Origin: Paramacrobiotus richtersi
Lineage: Eukaryota; Tardigrada; Eutardigrada; Parachela; Macrobiotidae
Length of the DNA stretch: 25,934 nt
Reading direction: 5' to 3'
Assembly (NCBI GenBank): GCA_034698045.1
Contig: JAQGAU010000597.1
Coordinates: forward strand, 1-25,934
The notes beneath the pieces are model-generated. The model saw only the letters and a program-made list of their open reading frames with translations. It did not search any database and was not told the DNA's origin. Each line of letters starts with the position of its first letter. Within the stretch, counting starts at the first letter, position 1. Made by a program: the position numbers and the translations under genes. This document shows, piece by piece, positions 1 through 8,100 of the stretch.

Positions 1-168
1 CTTCGCGAACCGTATCTTCGTTTAGCCACGCCTCCGTACCGTATCGAGATTCGCTTCGAATTCGAGACCCACCCTTACTCTCTTATCTACTTTGCTGATC
101 TGCGTGATTCACTGTACTCGGATTCTGCGTATCCCGCTGATTCGAATTACTACGTTGCAAACCGCTAA
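1..168 (+). CDS. Possible 3' end of an unrecognised gene (partial)
   Basis: Frame 1 is open from the window edge to TAA at 166-168, giving 55 residues that are rich in tyrosine, arginine and acidic residues. The composition looks protein-like, but I recognise no family or motif. The start lies outside the window. A chance open frame cut by the edge is a real alternative. Confidence 0.3.
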   Translation, partial: LREPYLRLATPPYRIEIRFEFETHPYSLIYFADLRDSLYSDSAYPADSNYYVANR

Positions 169-601
169 ATGCGGGAATTTCCGCCAAATTTCGCCTTCAG
201 CCATTATGCTATGCATCTCCGATAAATGCTGAGTTTTCGAGCAATCGTCCAGTTTCTGCAGCCACATAGTTTCCGAATTAAAGCTTCATATAAAAACACA
301 CCTGTAGTTTTCCAATTTACTGATTTTCAAGACCGAAATGCTAGAGAGAGGACATGTCGAGCGACTTTCCCCCATCAGCGACAACAGCTTGCCGACTTTG
401 TTGTTAGTCTGGTTGTAACAAAATCATTAGGCAACATTCCGCATTTACAAGTAGGGAGTACGTCATCATCGTACATCTGATATATGATGCGCAGCTCCAA
501 GTAAACCGTCAATTAGTTTTATGAATTTTATTCTATTTCTCTAAAACACTAGAACACAGACTGGAGTCACTGGACAGTGTTTCGTGACGATCTGTTAAAA
601 G
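169..601. other. Stretch without a supportable gene
   Basis: An 84-codon open frame at 226-480 (+) shows no motif, repeat or plausible splice context, so I do not call it a gene. I see no RNA gene or repeat here. Confidence 0.5.
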
Positions 602-715
602 TTCAATGTTTCAATGATAAACTTTGACTTCACGCTATCGCACCAAGCGGACGGCGTGTACCGTCGAGATGCTAGCGGAGTGTGGAATGGCTTGGTCGGG
701 GCACTGGTTCGCAAT
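602..715 (+). pseudogene. Orphan exon resembling an ionotropic glutamate receptor ligand-binding domain
   Basis: After an AG at 600-601, an open frame runs to 715 and is followed directly by a strong GTAAGT donor at 716. The last 34 codons (from ATG at 614) read FDFTL, then DGVY, then SGVWNGLVGALVRN. This matches the S1 segment of ionotropic glutamate and IR receptors, where a DGxYG motif precedes a GxWNGMVGxL motif and ligand contacts. That family forms ligand-gated cation channels in neuronal or sensory membranes. I find neither the rest of S1 nor any transmembrane segment or pore nearby on either side. A lone exon from a decayed or transposed copy is likelier than a working gene. It could instead be an internal exon of a gene with very long introns. 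Confidence 0.5.
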
Positions 716-1116
716 GTAAGTAAGTTCTTCCTTTATAATTGGCTATGGCTGATAGGTACCGCAGTCTAAAATTATGGCGGCCTGTCCTGTTAATCTAGTG
801 CTGTGCATGTAGCTTTTGACTGTGGGCAGTGGGTCTGCGCAAGCACAAGCGCAAGCATCTCTTCTCTACTATATTAAGCGGCTTATGTCCGTCTGTAACG
901 TTCCCGCCTCCAAAGCATTCTGATTCGTTGAGTCAGTTTGCTTTCCAGATTTGTTGAACCAGTTGAACCAAGCGCTGCCTTTCTTCACTTTTGTTCAGTG
1001 TGCTTCTGTTTCCTACTGCATTGTGTGGTTTGTAAAATTACCTCGAAAAATTGCCTAGCTTATGCCAGTCCAGAAAGCTTTTAAATTATGCTACACCAGA
1101 GTTTGCCAAGACTGTA
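716..1116. other. Stretch without a recognisable gene
   Basis: This lies downstream of the orphan receptor exon. I looked for the next S1 segment and for a pore helix and saw neither. There is a short CAAGCGCAAGCAT-type direct repetition near 840-857 and nothing else clear. Confidence 0.5.
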
Positions 1117-1456
1117 ATATGGTACAAGTTTACCGGTCCTTAGTTAAGTACATACGTTTGCGAGTTTATGGTTTAGTGCGTAGGTTTGCGAGTCCTTAGT
1201 TAGGTACTAAGGTTATGGACCTTTCGTTTGCTATAAAGATTTGCAAATCCTTAGTTGAGTGCGTAGGTTTGCGAGTCCTTAGTTAGGTACTAATGTTATG
1301 GACCTTTAATTTGGTACAAAGATTTGCGAATCCTTAGTTGAGCACGTAAGTTTGTGACTCCTTATTTAGGTACTAAGGTTATGTACCTTTAGTTTGGTAC
1401 AAAGATTTGCGAATCCATAGTTGAGTACGTAAGTTTGCGGGTCCTTAGTTAGGTAC
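1117..1456. repeat. 83-bp tandem repeat, about four units
   Basis: The motif GTTTGCGAGTCCTTAG, with small variations, starts at 1184, 1267, 1350 and 1433, exactly 83 bp apart each time. Each unit also carries GGTACTAAGGTTATG and TTGGTACAAAGATTTGCG segments. A more diverged copy precedes the array from about 1117. The unit is not a multiple of three and has stops in all frames, so it is non-coding minisatellite DNA. Confidence 0.85.
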
Positions 1457-1490
1457 ATTTGCGTCAGCCGGATACAGAACAGAATCTTAG

Positions 1491-1961
1491 CCTTCGGGGA
1501 TATCGCTGACCGACGGGAAACGTCCGGATGGCATTGCGCTACCTTCATGGGAACGGGGCAAGATGTCAAACTGGGATGAAATTAATCCACCAATGCACGG
1601 TTGCCTTGACATATCTCGCCGCAACATGGACGAAAGCCGGAGCAGCGACAGTACAGGCGGAGCAGGCAAAGGTCACCACATATCATTTCATCATGAACCA
1701 ATATCTGTATTGTCCATTAATATTCGAAACGATCGGGCCATGAGGTCCAGAAGCAGACCGGCCGATGTGCAGTTTAACCAAGAAAACCCGTCAAACAACA
1801 GGATAGAAACGAGCGAATGAGTACATCTATCAGCGAATCAGTGTTGAGCTGCACGGGCGAACGCCATGGCCGTTCTTGAAAGGCCTCCGCCATTGGCCAA
1901 CTTGGACGAGATCTACTCTGTAATTCGATCAGCCCGAGCGAAAATTGTGTGCTGCGCATAG
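1491..1961 (+). pseudogene. Degraded retroelement, region downstream of the reverse transcriptase
   Basis: Three successive frames hold pieces of one conserved block. The first (1509-1560) reads KRPDGIALPSWERGK. The second (about 1570-1743) reads TKAGAATVQAEQAKV and then FETIGP, where a TGA replaces the expected tryptophan codon. The same frame continues past TGA and TAG stops to YQRISVEL. The third (about 1851-1958) reads ANAMAVL. In this order (RPDG...PW..G, AGAA..AE..K, ETLGPWG, QRIS, RGNA) the blocks match the C-terminal part of retroelement polyproteins common in invertebrate genomes. At least two frameshifts and two stops show it is dead. I cannot name the clade because the polymerase domain itself is absent. 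Confidence 0.7.
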
Positions 1962-2104
1962 TGTACTACTTTCTGTTCTTAGTGCTTATTGATATTGATT
2001 GGGGATGTGTGTTGTTACAGATGTGGCAAGGTGACCATAGCATTAATTTTGTGCATGCAACAGTTTAAATGTACGTTACATGTACCGAAACCAAATGTAC
2101 AACT

Positions 2105-2248
2105 GAAGCCGCTCGCTAGTATAAGAGAACAGTTATCAATGTTTATTCTATATTCTACTCACTGCTCACTCTTTACTCTATATATATTAATATAATATTA
2201 TATAGAGTAAACAATGCAATTATTCTTTTAATTACTAGCGAGCGGCTT
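2105..2248. repeat. Nested inverted repeat, MITE-like hairpin
   Basis: Outer arms 2105-2121 and 2232-2248 are perfect 17-bp inverted copies (GAAGCCGCTCGCTAGTA). Inside them, 2172-2184 and 2199-2211 form a second perfect 13-bp inverted pair around an AT-only loop. It holds no credible coding frame. It could be a miniature foldback element or an extruding AT-rich hairpin. I see no clear target-site duplication. Confidence 0.75.
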
Positions 2249-2325
2249 CGGTACAAGTTTACAACCTATTAAAACATACCGTACAGGACTGGTAAGGTGA
2301 TAAACATATCTTCCGGGCGACATAG

Positions 2326-2370
2326 CTTAGCCCGTAAACCAATTTGCCGGTCAAAAAGGTTTATGCCCGT
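2326..2370 (+). repeat. 35-bp tandem repeat, left part of an interrupted array
   Basis: One unit of the form TAAACCAATTTGCCGG, then TCAAAAAGGTTTATG, lies directly left of the inserted transposon. It is the left half of the array that resumes at 3530. The TAAACC and GGTTTA ends of each unit are inverted copies of each other, so every unit can fold on itself. Confidence 0.75.
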
Positions 2371-3529
2371 GGCAGGATCTAAAACCTGGAAGTGGAAACT
2401 TCCACTGGAAGTGCAGTATGGAAGTGGCACTTCCTAAAACCTGGAAGCACTGGCTAAAACATGGAAGTACAAGGGAAAACCTGGAAGTATACTATTCCAT
2501 GAGAATTTGCCTCCTCTGAACTTTAACAGATGGGCAGAGCATAGTTAAAGAATGTGTGATAAGCGATTTTACTCACGGCATAATTATAATAATACCTGAG
2601 AGACAAAAATTTACTGAATGCACTGAAACACATTTATTACTGATACAGCGTAAATTGCATAATACGCAAGTCTCCCCACAATGCATACCGTATAATGTTG
2701 TTTAACTAAGATTTCCGCGCCTGATCAAGTCCCGTACAACCCACGTTGCACGGTTGGTAAGTATGCGAAAAAAAATAAAAAGGGAAGAGAAACTGAAATA
2801 CGTTTGACAACTGTTTGGCTGGCGACGAAGTGCACCGCAAAAAAGAGTCGCCTGCACTATTGACCTGGTAGTCACAAGTTCCAGCGCTAATGTTTTTCGA
2901 TGACAACCATTCCCAGGTTAACGGCTAACGCGCATCCATCAAGAGTTTCTTTCTGCACTTTCCAGCGTTGCGACTGATCTATGTACAGTAAGCTACTGCT
3001 GAATGATACTTCACGCACGTTTCTCCGAAAAGGAAAAAAAAGTACATTTTTTCATGCCAAGTATCGTACTTGTTGTGACTGAGCATTCTGGTGTTATTAC
3101 GTACAACTTCTGGCACTCTAGCTATAAATCATAATATGTAACTCATAAGTCATAATTGCTATCACGTAACTCATAGCACCATATCAGGTATCATAATATC
3201 TCAGAAGTCATAGCATGATAGAAAGTATGGTATCCTACTTTCTAAATTAACATTATCATGGTCGTAGCATCAAAATCCATATAAAGTCGTCTGTACTCGT
3301 ACTTTCTTCATGTTTACATAATTACATCCTTTAACCATGCTCTGCCGATCTGTTAACGTTCAGGGAAGCCAAATTCTCATGGAATAGTATACTTCCAGGT
3401 TTTCCCTTCTACTTCCATGTTTTAGCCAGTGGTTTCAGGTTTTAGCAAGTGACACTTCCATACTGGAAGTTTGCACTTCCAGTGGAAACTTCCAGTGGAA
3501 GCTTCCACTTCCAGGTTTTAGACCCTGCC
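2371..3529. mobile_element. Non-autonomous DNA transposon with long TIRs and 9-bp TSD (Mutator-like)
   Basis: The left terminal inverted repeat (about 2371-2555) and the right one (about 3324-3529) are near-identical inverted copies beginning GGCAGGRTCTAAAACCTGG. The element is flanked by a perfect direct duplication TATGCCCGT at 2362-2370 and 3530-3538. Inside each arm the motif TAAAACCTGGAAGT recurs several times, as transposase-binding subterminal repeats often do. The core (about 2560-3320) is AT-rich with no transposase frame; the longest open frame is 66 codons and unrecognisable. TIRs over 100 bp with a 9-bp duplication are typical of Mutator-like elements, so I infer a MULE-type passenger that depends on a transposase supplied elsewhere. 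Confidence 0.85.
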
Positions 3530-3625
3530 TATGCCCGTAAACCAATTTGCCGGTCAAAAAGGTTTATGCGCATAAAACAATTTGCCGGTCAAAAAGGTTT
3601 ATGTGCATAAACCAATTTGCCGACA
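3530..3625 (+). repeat. 35-bp tandem repeat, right part of the array
   Basis: Two full units and a partial third continue the array at 35-bp spacing. Each carries AATTTGCCGGTCAAAAAGG between TAAACC-like and GGTTTA ends; the last unit decays at about 3615. Removing the transposon and one copy of its duplication restores a continuous array with the unit at 2326-2370. Confidence 0.8.
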
Positions 3626-4289
3626 GGAAGAATTATTAGATGTCTCAACAAGGATAGCCTTTCTGATGTAACCTGATACGCTGGTACAGTAGCAAGGCCG
3701 AATGGCGCTCTTATCTGTCGGTCTGTGATACAAAGATGCTGTATGAAACGCAACGCGCCGCATACATAATGCGGCATATTGCAGCGCCGTGTCTATCCAT
3801 TCTTAGTCAAGTGTCCCGCAGTAAAACACCAAGATGACGAGCTGCGTTATCACTGAGTTTTCTGTCGTGGTAGATAAAGCTGGTAATTACCCACTTCTGC
3901 ACAAAACTTTACCTAGTTGCTATTGTTCATCGCATTTATCAGATAAGCACACGCTGTTATAGTAGCTCTTGCTTTGCAGCAGCCAACAGTGATCCCAGAT
4001 ATTTATTATGTATCTGATATAAATACGATTGTACTCGAGCATCATGCAGTAAAACGTTTCCCGAAATGTTAGGCGATGGGGCTGTTGCCATAATGAGATG
4101 AACATAAATATGCAGAATTTTTAAACACAAACGGTAGAACAAGAGACAGATTGCGCGGCTTTCGGAAATTGCAGCAGGAAGCGTTTTTTGCAATTTTTTT
4201 CGGCAAGTTTAAGTATAGCGGAATCACACCTAGTGCCAAAAGACACGAATGCTAAAGACACAAACTAACGTCGCTCAAGGATTGTTATA
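3626..4289. other. Stretch without a recognisable gene
   Basis: Only short unsupported frames occur. A small hairpin, GCCGCAT paired with ATGCGGC, lies near 3757-3775. I see nothing else. Confidence 0.5.
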
Positions 4290-4462
4290 TAAACCGATCT
4301 GCCCGGCAGAATTATTGGCATACACCAATTTGCTAGGCAGAAAGGTTTATGCGTAAACCTTCCTGCCGGTCCCATACCTTAACCACAGCATAAACCTTTT
4401 TTGGGGTTTATGAAAAAGGTTTACGGTATAAACCGTAAACCGATAACCTTCTTGCCGGCTAG
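4290..4462 (+). repeat. Dispersed hairpin repeat (AAACC/GCCGGC family), copy 1
   Basis: This shares with 12578-12648 a block of about 70 bp that includes AAACCTTTTTTGGGGTTTATG, a palindrome, and TTGCCGGCTA. The palindrome at 4418-4441 (GGTTTACGG...CCGTAAACC) is nearly perfect. The left part (4290-4360) resembles the 35-bp units near 3540. The block ends about 50 bp from the stop codon of the chimeric gene. Confidence 0.7.
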
Positions 4463-4514
4463 AGGCGCACGTTATGTGAGTGACAGAAAATTAGCGCGAA
4501 GCAGCGTCATCGCT

Positions 4515-5183
4515 TCATGTCGCTTCGACGTGAGGATAGAAGTCAAAGGAGTGCACTATAATTTCCGTTTCTTTTCGGTCAGCCGGCGCGGTCACAACAG
4601 GACCTGGTAGCAGCACTATGAACAGTGGAAGCGCAGTCAAATGGACAGACGGTCCACAGTCGTACGACCAGTTGCACAGTTCTCCTGCAGTATTGTCATG
4701 CTGGTGGCCGCGCTGGCAGCTAAACGAAACGCTATGGGGTCGCCGGTGGAAGCAGTGTGTTGTCAGTGTTTCCCCCTCGATATCAAAATCAGTATCAGCA
4801 GATGAGGGGGCTATGCTATTCGAACTGCGACCAGCCGAGAAATCTACATCATATCTCATCTGGAACTTCCCGTGCAGCAGTTTAGAACAAAATATCCCAA
4901 AACTCAGCCCATTCTGAGCCAGACTCCGTACCTCGAAGACATCGTCAGGATCCAGCCGATCCAAGCCTTCGATATGGAACTTGCAACGCCCGAAAACAAG
5001 AGCACCAACCAACCGCAGTCCCGCTCCTTTCCAAACACCACTGTGCTGGGACACACGAAGATGCAGATGCCCGTGCTTGTCGACGAAAACACTGCCCGCA
5101 GTCGCCTTCATGGTGTGATTGGTGTCCCTCGTGGACGAGTCCAGAATCTTCCATTGCCATCCACAAAAAGTAATTTCTGATGA
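4515..5183 (-). CDS. Segment 4 of the chimeric gene: GH16-like beta-sandwich
   Basis: After the BACK end, the frame reads ITFCGWQWKI, VFVDKHGHLHLRV (1045-1057), SGVW, FGRCKFHIEG, LDRLDPDDV (1087-1095). This order resembles GH16-like proteins, which read FSGYxWxV, VWVDxxGxLHLxI, W..AEV, YGxYxFxV, LDPNVVLG. The family catalytic motif ExDxE appears as DFDIE (1145-1149, nucleotides 4776-4790), with Asp for the nucleophile Glu, so glycosidase activity is doubtful. The remaining 86 residues are Cys/His-rich and then hydrophobic and do not match the family, so a frameshift or different splicing is possible. A GTACGG at 4926-4931 could start an in-frame 72-bp optional intron ending at 4860. An ionotropic receptor reading was considered and dropped. 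Confidence 0.5.
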   Translation of the reverse strand, partial: SSEITFCGWQWKILDSSTRDTNHTMKATAGSVFVDKHGHLHLRVSQHSGVWKGAGLRLVGALVFGRCKFHIEGLDRLDPDDVFEVRSLAQNGLSFGIFCSKLLHGKFQMRYDVDFSAGRSSNSIAPSSADTDFDIEGETLTTHCFHRRPHSVSFSCQRGHQHDNTAGELCNWSYDCGPSVHLTALPLFIVLLPGPVVTAPADRKETEIIVHSFDFYPHVEAT

Positions 5184-8100
5184 TCGAGGAGGACCCAAAA
5201 ACGGAATGTTTGGTTTCTTTCCGGCTAGCTTGAACTGATGGATCTTGTGAAATTCCTCATCCAGCAACAATCCAGTCTACATACCGTTCATGTTTCTCAG
5301 CTTTATCGGGCAGTAACTCGTTTTGAAGAAACGCGAAGCTACGGCACTAGTAGTGAGCGCCCGTAAAGCCCATTGCTTGCTACTTACAGACAAAGGACTA
5401 TTAGCCTGTTGCTCAACATCCATCTTTGGGAATCGGACAGCAAAGATTACCTCTCCGAGGATGATGCGACAGTTGGCACCAGTTGGTTCACGCCCACTCG
5501 ATCGGCAAGCATTTGCGGCCCAGCTGAAACACGGAAATCGGTCAAGAACAAGAATGGACTGTTAAGGAGTCAGCCATAACTGCTTGGTTTGTTGCCGGCT
5601 CTTACCGCTTTGCTGCTTTACACAGTTCTTGTTCGTTAACAATCAGTGTATCTCGGTTAAATATCTCCCGCAAGGTCTCCTTTTTCAATTGCAAAAACCG
5701 TTCGGACTCTAGTAGCTCAGAGCCGTGCGTGTCCACGATCTCGAAGCATTTGGTGACAAGCTGCTCCGCATCCAGAACCTTTGCCTACGACGAGCCTCGT
5801 GACTATAATCGAAAATTTCCATAAGAAAGTCAACGATACTCGAAACCTACCGCTTCTAGCATAGTCAAGCAATTATTTTTGTCCACGGTTTTAGTGGCAT
5901 ATTCAACGCAGATATCGAACAGTTTTAGAATGTCATTCTTTTTCGCACACTGCAAGGTGGGCACGGCGTTCGTCCGGTTGAGAATAAGTAGTTGTTCCAG
6001 TATTTGTGCGGCTGTCGCTCGATCCTTGCCGGCTGGCAAGAGACAGCGTTGAATCACATCCCTTATATCTTGACAAATTAGTCCGGACACTACCGGATGG
6101 TATCCCTTTGACATCTGGAAAAGGAACGCATCGGCCGAAAAGCAGTGCCGTTCAATTTTTTTTGTTTTCGATATTCCTTCAGAATTCATGACCGTTTTGT
6201 AAAACAGTCGCTCCTTGATTCCTACAGAGCAGTTGGCCAAGTCAAGAACGACGCATCCCAGACCCCAGATATCGGTGGGAAATCCAATATCCTCGTGATC
6301 CTGTTGATAGAACTGCTTGACCATTTCCGGAGACATATACGGGCCGGTTCCGGCCAGATCTCTGCGTTCACTCCGGGCACAGTTTTCACGAATTCGCACC
6401 GCGGTATCCAAATCTCCGATGCGCAAAGTCCGGTTTCCAGTATCACCGGTTGCTCGATTCATCAACACGTTGCCAGGTTTCATATCTCCGTGAATGAATT
6501 GATTTTTGTGCAAGAAGCACAGCCCGAGTGCTAACTGCGTAGCATAGTTGGCTACACCCTCAGATGACAAACTGGAGATACCTGTTTTGCACTGCGAAAT
6601 AAGTGCGTCCAGATCGCCACCTAGAAGACGAAATCCTGTCGTAGTACTTCTGGTCAGGATGTGCATTTGTTCGTAGAAGAAAGCAATATAACTACTGGCT
6701 AAATTATCGGATATACCACGGTTTTGTTCCTGAAACGAAGAAACCGCTTGATCTGGAGTGTTAAGCAACTGCGTGACAATCCTATTGATCCACAACACGC
6801 CGCATCAGATGCCTCTTAATTAATCTGTCCGTTAGGGAAAGAGTCCCACTGTTTTCTTACCTTGACAGCAGTCCATCATGAATTCGATGCTTGCTCCATG
6901 AATAAGTTTCCAGAGGGTGACTTTGTGATAAGTTACTAAATGTGGGTGCCGCAATTCCACCAGCTTTTGCCACTGGTCCCTCGCTTTGTCCCAACTGCCG
7001 TCTTGCTTCATCTGCTTGATCCTGATGTTAGTTAAGCCCACTTGTTTTACGGCCACTGTTCCATTTCCCTTGTACGTGCCGGGGTTAATAATCGTTGCCT
7101 CGTACACATGACCATAAGCGCCTTGTCCTAAGAAATCCCGCCAAAAACAGTAGTCATAAGTGCATGTGCTGCCAATTTCCTCTAACATTTGGCGATGACT
7201 GTCGGATTGTTGTTTGGTCACTCCATCTTGAGGGTTATTAACCCAGGTGCCTCCATAGGTGTGTTCCTCCAGTTCCACAAGCTTATTTGCCAGTTCTTCC
7301 GATGTGGGTCTTTCGTCGGCTGGCCTGTGCTGGCAGGAAATTACAATGTGGTTGAAATCTTGAGGTACAAAACTAGTCATGTAAAAATTGAAATCAGCAC
7401 CATGAAAATTTTCCATGAAAAAGTTATTCAGGGTACGCAGGCCAAAAGGTGCTTCTCGGGCGACGTTCGTTATCTTTGTATCAAAGGTAAGATGTGCGAG
7501 GTCGATTAGAATCCTCCCTATGCTCCATATATCTGCCTTACGCCCATCAAACCGAACGCTCTCATTCAGCTTACAAAGTATTCTTGGTTCCAAACCGGTA
7601 AGAGTGCTTGCTTCCGGAGACGGGGTGGTATGACCTCGTATCTGCTGAAAGAATACCGCCAGTACATTGTCAAGTGTTACAACTGGGGCTTTAAAGTGTG
7701 CGTCTGGGTCCATGTCATTCTCCAACAGTGCGCAAAGCTGTCGCGCACCTGTTGAACTCACGGAACAAACATCTTGCATTTGGCGTAGTAGCAGTAAATT
7801 GAGGTTGTATGGGCGCCATCCTTCGTAACGGGCAATCAGACGCTGAAGGTAGTAGGAAAAGCATTCCAGCAATCGGACCTTGTCTTCACCGGATTTTTCT
7901 TGCAGCACGCCGTAAGAACCATACGCATCGATAAGAATCTCCTCAAATTCAGCTCCGACAGCCATTGCCCAGTGAGAGGCCCCCTTTCGGGTCTTTAACT
8001 GCTTTTGTATTCCGTGGAATGCCGAGAAGACAGGGTCATCAAGGACAAGAGAAGCGCCGTCTCTGATGATCGTCAGCACTTCTGGCGCCAGACACTTAGC

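Noticed and set aside
226..480. 84-codon plus-strand frame
   Set aside because: No motif, no homologue-like pattern, and no splice or translation context.
4515..5183. PHR domain after BACK, as in BTBD1/2/3/6
   Set aside because: None of the PHR landmarks (for example RWGYSG or GFGLYGS) appear in any minus-strand frame here.
4515..5276. Ionotropic glutamate receptor reading of the last exon of the chimeric gene (SGVW...LVGALVFGRC...NGLSF)
   Set aside because: The local likeness to S1 is short. The order ITFxGWxW, VFVDKxGxLHLRV, FGRxxFxI, LDRLDPDD and DFDIE fits GH16-like proteins much better, and no pore or transmembrane segments follow.
5277..5387. Extra exon reading SFAFLQNELLPDKAEKHER on the minus strand
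   Set aside because: It looks protein-like, but no donor lets it continue in phase. Direct joining of exon 5388-5523 to 5276 keeps phase 0 and gives the expected TGLLLDEE.
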